DNA from: Verrucomicrobiota bacterium
GTDB taxonomy: Bacteria; Verrucomicrobiota; Verrucomicrobiia; Opitutales; Opitutaceae
DNA: 64,000 nt
Assembly (NCBI GenBank): GCA_016721945.1
Contig: JADKHC010000023.1
Location: 1-64,000 of the forward strand
Reading direction: 5' to 3'
A program made the position numbers and the translations under genes. The notes beneath the pieces were generated by a model that ran no database searches, was not told the origin of the DNA, and saw only the letters and a program-made list of their open reading frames with translations. Every line of letters starts with the position of its first letter. Within the stretch, counting starts at the first letter, position 1. Positions 8,815 through 16,568 of this stretch are shown in pieces.

Positions 8815-10099
8815 TTACCGCTGGTCCAATTCAGCCCGGACGATTTCGAGCGTGCGGGCCACGGCGCCTTGATTCGCGCGATGCCAAGTGAGTGCAGCGG
8901 CTGGACATCGCGGCGCGCAGAGCGGCGTCACCGAGAATTTTCTGGGCGGATGCGGCGAGTTCTTTTTCGTCGGCGACGGTTTGGGCGGCACCGCAGCTTT
9001 TGAGTTCGGTCGCGATCGCGAAAAAGTTCGTCATGCCCGGGCCGAAGAGCAGCGGTTTGCCAAGTGCGGCGGCTTCGACTGGCGTCTGGCCTTGTTCGTG
9101 CGGTGGCAGGCTTTTGCCGACGAATACGACCTCGGCCAGCTGCGTCAGTTTGCGCAATTCGCCCGTCGTGTCGGCCACGCAAATATCAACCGGCGCCGGT
9201 GCCGTGCCGCGTGAACGCAGATGAAAACTAAAACCACTCGCGCGCAGTTCGCCCTCCACTTCCGCGCGACGTTCCGCATGGCGAGGAACTATCAACAACC
9301 GGCAAACAATCCCGGCCGCGCGCAACGTCTGGTAAGCCTGCACGAGCGCGCGTTCTTCACCCGGCCAAGTCGAGGAGCCGAGCAAAATGGGTTCGTCGGC
9401 AAAGCCGAGTTCGGCGCGGAGTTTCGTTTTATCGGCATCGCTAAGCGGCGCGATGGTGAGGTCGAGTTTGATGTTGCCCGTGGTGGAAATCGCGGCCGCA
9501 GGAAAACCGAGTTCGCGGAAACGCGCGGCGTCGTGCTCCGAACAAGGCAACACGCGGGTGATGCCATTCAACATGGCCTGCACCGACCAACGCCAGGATT
9601 TCATCTGGCGGAAGCTTTTGTCGGAAAGCCGCGCGTTGATGCAGAGCACCGGGATGCTGCGGCGTTTCGCTTGTTGAATATGTTCGGGCCAGCGTTCGCC
9701 CTCGGTCAAGATAACGAGGTCGGGCTGGATTCGTCGCCACGCGCGCCATGAAAACAAGCACCAGTCGATCGGGAAATAGCCCAGGCCGATCGTCATCTCG
9801 CGGTAGCGTTCAACCGCCAGTTTGTAGCCCGTGCTCGTCGTCGTCGTAAGATAAACTTCGACCGAGGAATCTTTTTTGAGCGCCTCGAGGATCGGAGCGA
9901 TCGCGAGCATCTCGCCCACGCTCACGGCCTGCAGCCAGATGCGGCTCACTCCGGGAGTTTTGCCCCGCAGCAGCTCGGTCGCACCGAAACGTTGCGTGAA
10001 ATTTCGGCCATATCCGCCGCGGCGCCGCATGCGCAGCAAATAATAAGGCGAAGCGAGCAACAGAATAGGTAGAAACAAAACTCGATAAAGCCAGATCAT
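8815..10099 (-). CDS. waaA: 3-deoxy-D-manno-octulosonic acid (KDO) transferase, apparent 3' frameshift
   Basis: Inner-membrane glycosyltransferase that adds KDO from CMP-KDO to lipid A precursor. The start is set at the ATG 10097-10099, giving MIWLYRVLFLPILLLASPYY with the usual N-terminal anchor. GT30 features include GGYGRNFTQRFG, the catalytic-region WLQAVSVGEMLA, TEGERWPEHIQ, GSSTWPGEE, and PPHEQGQTPVEAAALGKPLL. The continuous frame ends at 8831 with an unnatural tail (CTHLASRESRRRGPHARNR). In the neighbouring frame the same bases read AALTWHRANQGAVARTLEIV and stop at 8815, a normal WaaA ending. One extra C near 8905 would explain it. This is either a sequencing error or a real frameshift. 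Confidence 0.88.
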
Positions 10100-10200
10100 G
10101 GAAACATCCCTATTCGCCGCGAGTCCGTGCCAAGGCGCAAGCGCATGTTGCAAGCGCCGGTGCATTTAACCTTTTGCCATCCCACCGATTTTTTGCCGCC

Positions 10201-13128
10201 ATGCAGCCCTTCATGCCCCTTATGAATTTCCGCAAATCCTTCGCGCTCGTCGCGCTGGTTATCGCCCTGCCCTGCTTCGTTTTTGCCGCACTGCCCGACA
10301 AACCCCGCTTCGGCCAGGAGACCAGCGATCTCCAACCTGAAGCCGCCGCCCGCTTCGGCACGTTGCCCAACGGTCTGCGCTACGTCGTCATGGCGAACAA
10401 GGAACCGAAGGATCGCGCTAGTCTACGTCTCGTGGTTATGGCCGGAGCGCTTCACGAAGCCGACGACCAACGCGGACTCGCGCATTTCCTCGAACACATG
10501 GCGTTCAACGGCAGCACGCATTACGCGCCGGGAACGCTCGTGGAGTTTTTCCAGCGCATGGGCATGAGTTTCGGCGGCGACACCAACGCCTACACTTCGT
10601 TCGACCACACCGCCTACATGTTGGAACTGCCCGACACGAAACCTGCGACGCTGGACGAAGGTTTCCGCGTGTTCGGCGACTACGCCGACGGCCTGCTGCT
10701 CCTCGATAACGAACTCAACAGGGAACGCGGCATCATCCTCAGCGAAAAACGCGCGCGTGATTCCGTCGAGTACCGCCAGTTCGTCGCCGAGTTCGACTTC
10801 GTGCTCGCCGGAACGCTCCTGCCCTTGCGCATGCCGATCGGCCTTCCAGCTGTGATCGAAAATGCACCGCGCGAACGCTTCACCGATTTCTACAACACTT
10901 GGTACCGGCCCGAGCGCATGGCCGTCGTCGTAGTCGGCGACTTTGATCCCGCCATCGTGGAAAAACAAATCGTCGCTGCCTTCAGCACGATCAAACCGCG
11001 CTCCGCCGCCCGCCTAGCGCCCGACCTCGGCCAGATCGCCTCCTTCAAAAGCGTGCGCGTCACCTACCATCACGAACCCGAGGCCACCAGCACCGCAATC
11101 GCGATCCAGACTGTAACGCCCTACGCAGACGAACCAGACACCGCCGCCAAACGCCTTGAACAACTGCCGCGCGAACTCGCCGTGGCCATGCTCAACCGCC
11201 GCCTGTCCATTCTCGCCAAAAAAGAAGGCGCGCCCTTCAACGCCGGTAAAGCCGACATCAGCGAAAACTTCGATTTCCTCCGCAACGCCTCGATTGACCT
11301 GACCTGCAAACCCGAACTCTGGCGCGACGCGCTCGGCGTGGCCGAACAGGAACTCCGCCGCGCCCTGCAATACGGTTTCCAACCCGCCGAACTCGCCGAA
11401 GCCGTCGCCAATCTGCGCAACTCCCTCGATCAAGCCGCGAAGAGCGCCTCCACCCGCCACTCCGAAGAACTCGCTAGCGGCATCATCGAAGCCCTCACCG
11501 AAGGCAGCGTTTTCACCTCGCCCGCCGACGACCAAAAACTCTACGCCCCCGCCCTCGATAAAATCACCCTCGCGCAATGCGCCGACGCGCTGCGCAACGC
11601 CTTTGCCGCGTCGGGTCGCTTTGTCACCGTAATGGGCAACGCCAAGATCGGCCCTTCCGATGTGGGCGCGGTGCCCCCACCGCGCGACGCGCAAAGCGCG
11701 CCCTCCGAAACCACCCCCGAGGCACAAATCACCACCGTTTACGAAAAATCTTTGGCCACCACCGTAGCCGCACCCGAACAAGTCGCTGAAGCCATATTCG
11801 GCTACACCCACTTCGGTCCCGACGGCACAATCAAAGAAAACAAACACGTCGACGACCTCGATCTCACGCTCATCACCTTCGCCAACGGCGTCCGCCTCAA
11901 TCTCAAGAAGACCGATTTCGAGGCCAACAAAATCCACATCGCCGTGCGCATCGGCACCGGCCAGCTCACCGAACCGAAAGACAAGCCCGGCCTATCGTTC
12001 TTCACCAACAGCACCTTCACCGCCGGCGGACTCGGCCAGCACAGCGTTGACGATCTTCAGCGCATCCTTGCCGGGAAAACCGTTCAGGTCGGCTTCACGG
12101 TCGGCAGCGACGCCCTGATTCTTGGCGGTTTCAAACCCCGCGAACTCGTTCCCACGAACCGTGAAGACCTCTTGCTCCAGCTCCAGCTTTTGGCCGCCTA
12201 CGTGACCGATCCTGGCTACCGTCCCGAATCAATCCGTGTCGCCAAAAAAGGCTTTGAACAACTCTACCTGCGGCTCGATCACACGCCCAACGGCCCGCTC
12301 CAGCGCGATGTCCCTCGCCTGCTCGCCAGTGGCGATCCACGTTTCGGCGCTCCGCCCCAAGACGCACTCTTCGCCCGCACGCTCGATGAATCCCGCGCCT
12401 GGCTCGCTCCGCAGCTCGCGCAAGGGCCGATCGAAATCGCCATCGTCGGCGACCTCGATCCCGACGCCACCATTGCCGCCGTCGCCGCAACCTTCGGTGC
12501 CTTACCGCCACGCGCGGCCAAGCCTGCGCTCGAAGCCGAACGCAAAGTTTCCTTTCCCGCCGCCTTTGCCAAAGATTTTGCCGTACAAACCGAAATCCCC
12601 AAAGGTGTCGTCGCCCTCTACTGGCCCACGACCGACGGCCGCGATATTCGCATCGTCCGTCGACTCAATTTGCTCGCCAGTGTCCTGAGTGACCGCCTCC
12701 GCGTAAAAATCCGCGAAGAACTGGGCGAATCCTACTCGCCACAGGCCATCAGCAACCCAAGCGAAACCTACCGCGACTATGGTCTGCTTTTCACCATGGT
12801 AACCATCGATCCGGCCAAAGCCGAACAGATCGCCACCGCCACACTTGCCATCGCCGACGATCTCGTGAAAAATGGCGTCAACGCCGACGAACTCGAGCGC
12901 GCGAAGAAGCCTGTGCTCACCATGCTGCGCGAATCCGCGCGCGCCAACCCCTACTGGCTCAACGCGGTCCTCGGCAGCGCCCAGGAATTCCCGCAGCGCC
13001 TCGATTGGTGCCGCTCACGTTACAGCGATAACGAAGGCGTAACCGCAGCCGAACTAAGCGAACTCGCCAAGAAATATTTATCCAGCGATCACGCCTTCCG
13101 CGTCGTCGTCGTACCGGAGAAAAAGTAA
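10201..13128 (+). CDS. M16-family zinc metallopeptidase (insulinase/pitrilysin type), secreted
   Basis: Large M16 peptidase, probably periplasmic, with two repeated M16 halves. A signal peptide (MNFRKSFALVALVIALPCFV) is visible; starts at 10174 (TTG), 10201 and 10222 (ATG) are all in frame, and 10201 or 10222 fits best. The inverted zinc motif HFLEH follows the conserved LPNGLRY segment by about 40 residues, with the downstream Glu in ELNRERGIILSE. The second half (after about residue 560) is the inactive homologous domain (NLKKTDFEANKIHIAVRI, REELGESYSP). Substrate is unknown; such proteins degrade peptides or process exported proteins. It is divergent from waaA, with about 100 bases between starts. 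Confidence 0.92.
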   Translation: MQPFMPLMNFRKSFALVALVIALPCFVFAALPDKPRFGQETSDLQPEAAARFGTLPNGLRYVVMANKEPKDRASLRLVVMAGALHEADDQRGLAHFLEHMAFNGSTHYAPGTLVEFFQRMGMSFGGDTNAYTSFDHTAYMLELPDTKPATLDEGFRVFGDYADGLLLLDNELNRERGIILSEKRARDSVEYRQFVAEFDFVLAGTLLPLRMPIGLPAVIENAPRERFTDFYNTWYRPERMAVVVVGDFDPAIVEKQIVAAFSTIKPRSAARLAPDLGQIASFKSVRVTYHHEPEATSTAIAIQTVTPYADEPDTAAKRLEQLPRELAVAMLNRRLSILAKKEGAPFNAGKADISENFDFLRNASIDLTCKPELWRDALGVAEQELRRALQYGFQPAELAEAVANLRNSLDQAAKSASTRHSEELASGIIEALTEGSVFTSPADDQKLYAPALDKITLAQCADALRNAFAASGRFVTVMGNAKIGPSDVGAVPPPRDAQSAPSETTPEAQITTVYEKSLATTVAAPEQVAEAIFGYTHFGPDGTIKENKHVDDLDLTLITFANGVRLNLKKTDFEANKIHIAVRIGTGQLTEPKDKPGLSFFTNSTFTAGGLGQHSVDDLQRILAGKTVQVGFTVGSDALILGGFKPRELVPTNREDLLLQLQLLAAYVTDPGYRPESIRVAKKGFEQLYLRLDHTPNGPLQRDVPRLLASGDPRFGAPPQDALFARTLDESRAWLAPQLAQGPIEIAIVGDLDPDATIAAVAATFGALPPRAAKPALEAERKVSFPAAFAKDFAVQTEIPKGVVALYWPTTDGRDIRIVRRLNLLASVLSDRLRVKIREELGESYSPQAISNPSETYRDYGLLFTMVTIDPAKAEQIATATLAIADDLVKNGVNADELERAKKPVLTMLRESARANPYWLNAVLGSAQEFPQRLDWCRSRYSDNEGVTAAELSELAKKYLSSDHAFRVVVVPEKK

Positions 13129-13161
13129 CGCTGCGCGGGATGGCGGCGTTTATGCACGGGA

Positions 13162-13180
13162 GCAGTTTTAATTAAACTGC
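13162..13180 (+). terminator. Small AT-rich hairpin after the M16 gene
   Basis: A perfect 7-base inverted repeat gcagttt / aaactgc with a 5-base loop begins 34 bases after the peptidase stop. There is no clear U tract, so termination is only possible. Confidence 0.35.
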
Positions 13181-13204
13181 ACCCGCTCGACAAAAAGGAA
13201 TTGA

Positions 13205-13265
13205 TGTAGCCGGCCTCGCTGAGGCCGGTGTACGGAGTATTCCGGGGTCGACGACCCCGGCTACA
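13205..13265. repeat. Double-hairpin REP-type element
   Basis: Two adjacent palindromes, ccggcctcgctgaggccgg and ccggggtcgacgaccccgg, are enclosed by terminal inverted repeats tgtagccgg / ccggctaca. The layout of paired hairpins with outer complementarity is that of a REP/BIME unit. It sits between the converging M16 and DUF2238 genes. No further copy is seen in this window. Confidence 0.7.
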
Positions 13266-13272
13266 ACAGAAC

Positions 13273-13947
13273 TCAGTGCGCTCTGGCCATCTCTCGCCCG
13301 CGGTCAGAAATGATTTTTGCCACCGAGCGGTTGTGCCAGCGACTGAGCAATAGGAGCGCCGCGATTGCCCCAACCAGCGCCCACGCCATATCTGACTGCG
13401 TGTCCCAGACGTAGCCCTGCGTGCCGAGAAATTCCTCGGCCGCCTCGCCGGTGGAAACCGCCGTCAACCACTCGACCAGTTCATATAATGCGCTAAACGC
13501 GAGACACACGCTACCGACAAGAAAACCCAGCCAGCGACTCGGTTTCAGCGCGGCGGGGTCAAACGGTTTGCCATCGTTCGCGCCGAGCGGCGAGGTCCGC
13601 AGCAAGATTTCCCGCGTCAGGATCGCCGGCACGAAGCCCTGCGTGAAATGCCCGAGCTTGTCGTAGTTATTGCGCGCGCCACCGGTCAGATCGCGCAACC
13701 AGTCAAAGAGCGGCACTCGCGCATAGGTGTAGTGCCCGCCGACTAGCAGAACCACGATGTGTAGCCAAAGCAACACGAGCAGTAAGGTGGAAAGCGGAAA
13801 ACGTTTTTGCAGGACAAGAATCAGCGGCACGCCAATAACCGCCGGAGCCACCTCCAACCACCAAGTGAACCGATCATAGGGTGCGATCCATGACCAAACA
13901 ATGATCGGCACAAGCGTGAGCAGAAAGATTGAGAGTCGTTTATCCAT
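13273..13947 (-). CDS. DUF2238 (YjdF-like) integral membrane protein
   Basis: Polytopic inner-membrane protein of 224 residues from the ATG at 13945-13947 (MDKRLSIFLLTLVPIIVWSW). Family hallmarks are visible: GGHYTYARVPLFDWL, RNNYDKLGHFTQGFVPA, SALYELVEWLTAVSTGEAAE and the GYVWDTQSDMAWALVGAI stretch, between about six hydrophobic helices. The function of this family is not established. It converges on the M16 gene and stands alone on the minus strand. Confidence 0.88.
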   Translation of the reverse strand: MDKRLSIFLLTLVPIIVWSWIAPYDRFTWWLEVAPAVIGVPLILVLQKRFPLSTLLLVLLWLHIVVLLVGGHYTYARVPLFDWLRDLTGGARNNYDKLGHFTQGFVPAILTREILLRTSPLGANDGKPFDPAALKPSRWLGFLVGSVCLAFSALYELVEWLTAVSTGEAAEEFLGTQGYVWDTQSDMAWALVGAIAALLLLSRWHNRSVAKIISDRGREMARAH

Positions 13948-14032
13948 TTTGATTACTGAGCGTTGTACCAATCGTCTAGTTTTTCTACACTGATTGAGAG
14001 AGCGTTTAGGGATTACCGTCTCAGAATTTCAC

Positions 14033-14107
14033 AGAAGATAACGAAGGCAACGAAGAGGTTTAGGTAACATCAGCAATCCTTCGTTCTCTTTATTGCCTTC
14101 TATTCAA
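14033..14107. repeat. Purine-rich inverted repeat, member of dispersed family
   Basis: The arms agaagataacgaaggcaacg (from 14033) and ccttcgttctctttattgcc (from about 14080) are imperfectly complementary. They share the GATAACGA / TCGTTCTCTTT core with the repeats at 8701 and 23877. The element lies at the left border of the accessory patch. No promoter or gene is evident in it. Confidence 0.5.
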
Positions 14108-14195
14108 AGGGCAGATGCTAGAGGCTTGTAGAATTATCTTTCGAAAGCAAAGGTGAGCGCGTGCTCAGTGTTTCTCTTCAGCCCCAGTAGCCCTG

Positions 14196-14345
14196 AGCCG
14201 TAACGATAAAGTTGAAGCATAATCTCCAGCGTGGAACGCTCTGCAGAGAATGGAGCCCGATGTCCTCATCGGGCTTGTTCGAAGCCGCTCCAAAACCAGC
14301 CTGTTAGAGACAACGGGCTCCCCAATCAACTGCATCGTTACGGCT
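14196..14345. repeat. ~150-bp palindromic repeat, copy 1
   Basis: An imperfect palindrome with outer arms agccgtaacgat / atcgttacggct and inner hairpins agcccgatg..catcgggct and cctgttag..caacggg. It shares sequence with copies at 15930-16062, 29430-29571 and the interrupted copy at 50172. It abuts an RHS-core coding remnant at 14346, as if inserted there. No transposase is encoded, so a non-autonomous MITE or REP-like element is the best description. Confidence 0.75.
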
Positions 14346-14512
14346 GAAGCCTGATGACGGTAAAAGCCGGTAAATCCAAAGTCCGCCTCAAAGTCGCCAC
14401 TGATCTTCGTCTGTCGGCCATACAGAACGTACTCGTAGCGGACGCAATTTCGGAGCGGTTTAAAAAAATCCCAGACGCGGTTTTCTCCCGCGCACGCGAG
14501 CACTAGGCTCAA
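14346..14512 (-). pseudogene. RHS-repeat core protein fragment
   Basis: Read on the minus strand, this stretch encodes ENRVWDFFKPLRNCVRYEYV and then a segment with YGRQTKISG and DFGFTGFYRHQAS. That closely matches the RHS-repeat-associated core (..YDPYGR..ADFGFTGHYYH..SGL..LYRAYDP). The match stops where the palindromic repeat begins, and the rest of the core and toxin tip are absent. It is therefore a remnant, probably truncated by the repeat and by earlier deletion. RHS cores carry polymorphic C-terminal toxins, which fits the small accessory genes nearby. Confidence 0.65.
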
Positions 14513-14590
14513 AAGTGCGGTATTGCTCGGCCAAGATCACGACCGCAACTTTAGGCGGCTAGAGAAGAGGACGACGCACGTTTTCCGAGT

Positions 14591-14608
14591 TGCTATACAC
14601 GTATAGCA
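14591..14608. promoter_or_regulatory. Palindromic operator upstream of the toxin-antitoxin pair
   Basis: The inverted repeat TGCTATA-CACG-TATAGCA lies 17 bases before the antitoxin ATG. Ribbon-helix-helix antitoxins bind such short palindromes in their own promoters, so this is the probable autoregulatory operator. TATAGC/TATACA also resembles a -10 element. The binding is inferred. Confidence 0.65.
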
Positions 14609-14624
14609 CGCCTAGGTTTCTACC

Positions 14625-14831
14625 ATGCTCGCCATCCGACTCGACAAAAAAACTGAGGATCGCCTCGCCCGGCTCGCCCGCAGAACCGGGCGGACCAAGA
14701 CCTTTTACGCTCGCGAAGCCATACTGGACCACTTGGAAGACTTGGAGGACGCCCACCTGGCGCTCGACCGTCTGGCACATCCTGAACGCATCTATTCGGC
14801 GGCGGAGGTAAAGCGTGCATTGGGCCTATAG
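14625..14831 (+). CDS. Ribbon-helix-helix antitoxin (RelB/StbD-like)
   Basis: A 68-residue DNA-binding antitoxin. The N-terminus MLAIRLDKKTEDRLARLAR is a typical RHH strand-helix, followed by RTGRTKTFYAREAILDHLED (helix 2) and a C-terminal toxin-binding tail ending AAEVKRALGL. It overlaps the downstream RelE-like gene by 17 bases, the usual arrangement for type II pairs. A palindromic operator precedes it. It should neutralise the RelE-like protein and repress the operon. Confidence 0.9.
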   Translation: MLAIRLDKKTEDRLARLARRTGRTKTFYAREAILDHLEDLEDAHLALDRLAHPERIYSAAEVKRALGL

Positions 14832-15081
14832 TTTCGACGCCCGGGCGTTGCATGAGTTGAAAAAACTGGATCGCCGTGCCCAAAAAGACATCATCGCTTA
14901 CTTGGACAAGCGCATCGCCACCAAGGAGGATCCGCGCCGTTTCGGCAAGCCGCTCAAAGCGGACCTGACCGGGTTGTGGCGTTATCGGGTGCGCGATTAT
15001 CGCATCCTCTGCCAGATCAAGGACGACGTACTGCTCGTACTGGTCGTCTCCGTCGGCCATCGCAAAAACGTCTACGATTAA
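14815..15081 (+). CDS. RelE/ParE-family toxin
   Basis: An 88-residue protein of the RelE/ParE superfamily. It starts MHWAYSFDARALHELKKLDR and contains the family signatures GKPLKADLTGLWRYRVRDYR and ILCQIKDDVLLVLVVSVGHR followed by KNVYD. The conserved basic residues (R in LWRYRVRDYRI) and C-terminal HRKxVY fit RelE-type ribosome-dependent mRNA interferases. A ParE-like gyrase target cannot be excluded. It is translated with an overlap from its antitoxin and lies at the edge of the accessory patch. Confidence 0.9.
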   Translation: MHWAYSFDARALHELKKLDRRAQKDIIAYLDKRIATKEDPRRFGKPLKADLTGLWRYRVRDYRILCQIKDDVLLVLVVSVGHRKNVYD

Positions 15082-15114
15082 GCTTCGGCTCTCGTTAGGA
15101 AGGGCGTTTACCTT

Positions 15115-15207
15115 CGCCCGAAACCCCACGAAAAGGGCGTATTGAGTTTTTCATTACCACCCACGCGGACACCGGCAAACATCGTCTCCGCCATGCCGGT
15201 GGAATTG
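15115..15207. repeat. 93-bp direct repeat, copy 1
   Basis: Identical over 93 bases to 16081-16173. Copy 2 is the 3' end of the PLA2-like gene on the minus strand, so copy 1 is a detached 3' fragment of that gene next to the RelE stop codon. The 873 bases between the copies include an AT-rich foreign-looking gene and a palindromic repeat. This suggests an insertion that duplicated the gene end, or recombination between two gene copies. Confidence 0.85.
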
Positions 15208-15340
15208 GTACCAGCTAAAGGGGTTTAAATTATTAAAATAGACTGCCAAAGACGTGCCTGTGGGAACTGAACCGAGAATCTATATATATAATACTACAAT
15301 CTCCCCCTCTTGCCCCCATTTTACCGAAAGGTTAGGCCTG

Positions 15341-15724
15341 CTACTTTGTATAGCTGATCAATTCAATTCTTTCCGTTTCTGTTCCATCCCATTTTACTTT
15401 AAACCCATTTTTGGAGAGGACTTCTGTAATCGTTTTTCCCACTTTGATTATAGTTTTCTTCTCATCGTTTAATGCGCCAAATGACAACATTAATGACTTC
15501 CCCTTTAGCACTCTCTCAGAATCCTGTTCATGATAAAGACAATACCCCCAGATTCCTTTTTTCGCCTTAGGTTTCATGGCCTGATAAATATCAGACAAAT
15601 CTGATATTGCATCAGATTCCGTGTATCCGGACCCAGCATTATAAACAATGCCAAGTTCTAATAGTTCATTCAGGCAAGAGGTCAGTAGTGTATATTTTTT
15701 TGTTTTTGTTATGTTTTTTGGCAT
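15341..15724 (-). CDS. DUF6891-like hypothetical protein on an AT-rich island
   Basis: A 127-residue soluble protein with no signal peptide or helix. The segment KKGIWGYCLYHEQDSERVLK, followed by LSFGA..GKTITEVLSKNGFKVKWDGTETERI, matches my recollection of the DUF6891 family (..GYCFYHxQD..LxLAFGA..WDGT..RI); a profile search has not been run. Base composition is far more AT-rich than its neighbours, with a TATATATATAA run just downstream, which suggests recent transfer. The position beside an RHS remnant and between the 93-bp repeats is typical of an immunity or orphan-cassette gene, but that role is inference. Confidence 0.65.
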   Translation of the reverse strand: MPKNITKTKKYTLLTSCLNELLELGIVYNAGSGYTESDAISDLSDIYQAMKPKAKKGIWGYCLYHEQDSERVLKGKSLMLSFGALNDEKKTIIKVGKTITEVLSKNGFKVKWDGTETERIELISYTK

Positions 15725-16073
15725 AATTGTTAAACGTCAATGAGGGGGGCTACTTGTAAGTATTTCATTTCAAACTTTCACATCATATCCATTGTTGGGT
15801 TGCCACAGGTTCACACTCTGAGGGCACGGTCCAGTCGAGACGACCACCGGTGCAAGTACGAGCTGATATTCTGAGAACCATGAGCCCATGTTGAATGCAA
15901 ATGGCAGGTGTGCTTTTCCGAAATCGGCTAAGCCGTATCCATGCAGTTGAAGGTGGGCCGTTGCCCAACGGGCTGTTCGAGGGCTTCATCAAGCCCGATG
16001 GGGACATCGGGCTCCACCTTCACAGCGCTCCTCGCTGGGAATGGCAACGGATGGTTACGGCTGGGTCAAAAAC
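15725..16073. other. Gene-free stretch with palindromic repeat copy 2
   Basis: I find no supported gene here. 15725-15929 is unassigned sequence; a minus-strand open frame across it (15783-16007) has no recognisable motif and runs into the repeat. 15930-16062 is repeat copy 2. Confidence 0.5.
15930..16062. repeat. ~150-bp palindromic repeat, copy 2 (inverted orientation)
   Basis: The outer arms agccgtatccatgcagttga and ggatggttacggct and the inner hairpins gggccgttgcccaacgggct and agcccgatggggacatcggg match copies 1 and 3 read in the opposite direction. It lies between the AT-rich gene and the PLA2-like gene, inside the segment bounded by the 93-bp direct repeats. Confidence 0.75.
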
Positions 16074-16454
16074 TTATCGCCGCCCGAAACCCCACGAAAA
16101 GGGCGTATTGAGTTTTTCATTACCACCCACGCGGACACCGGCAAACATCGTCTCCGCCATGCCGGTGGAATTGAGCAGCCGCGCCACGTCGATCATAAGC
16201 TCCGCATCCGCGATTAGGCGCGAAACATCCTCTCCTGGATAGCCTGCCCAGTATTTAAGATCATGCAAAAAACCCGCCGAGTAGATGCTGATGCCCTTCC
16301 AGGCATCAACCCACCCCGTGCAGCCATCGCTCTTGAAAGGCCGCTGCGGCGGATCGCGTTCGATCTTCTGCCAAAGTTCCACAAGCCTGTAATGCTCGCA
16401 GATTTCCTTAATTTTCGGAAGCGGTACTTCCTGGCCGATCAGAGGTAGATTCAT
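16074..16454 (-). CDS. Small conserved protein with phospholipase A2-like DGC..HD motif
   Basis: A 126-residue protein from the ATG at 16452-16454 (MNLPLIGQEVPLPKIKEICE). The centre holds FKSDGCTGWVDAWKG, then SAGFLHDLKYWAG, a helix ADAELMIDVARL, and a C-terminus GVRVGGNEKLNTPFSWGFGR. The DGC followed by HDxxYW recalls the Ca loop and catalytic His-Asp of PLA2-like folds, but the paired cysteines are missing, so activity is uncertain. The upstream open frame to 16745 is antisense to the HIT gene and rejected. Its last 31 codons are duplicated at 15115-15207. Confidence 0.65.
   Translation of the reverse strand: MNLPLIGQEVPLPKIKEICEHYRLVELWQKIERDPPQRPFKSDGCTGWVDAWKGISIYSAGFLHDLKYWAGYPGEDVSRLIADAELMIDVARLLNSTGMAETMFAGVRVGGNEKLNTPFSWGFGRR
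16081..16173. repeat. 93-bp direct repeat, copy 2
   Basis: The intact copy, forming the 3' coding end of the PLA2-like gene. It is identical to 15115-15207. Confidence 0.85.
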
Positions 16455-16568
16455 GGAGTGAGAAGGGGCGAAGTTGGTGGATATTTTGTCCCGGCACGAC
16501 ATCAGAATGCCGCCAAACCCCTCCTTTGACTTTTCCCAGACGGCCCTTTTTACTGCGCGCCCTTTTAT

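Noticed and set aside
15783..16007. 74-residue minus-strand open frame
   Set aside because: Mostly inside palindromic repeat copy 2, with no known motif.
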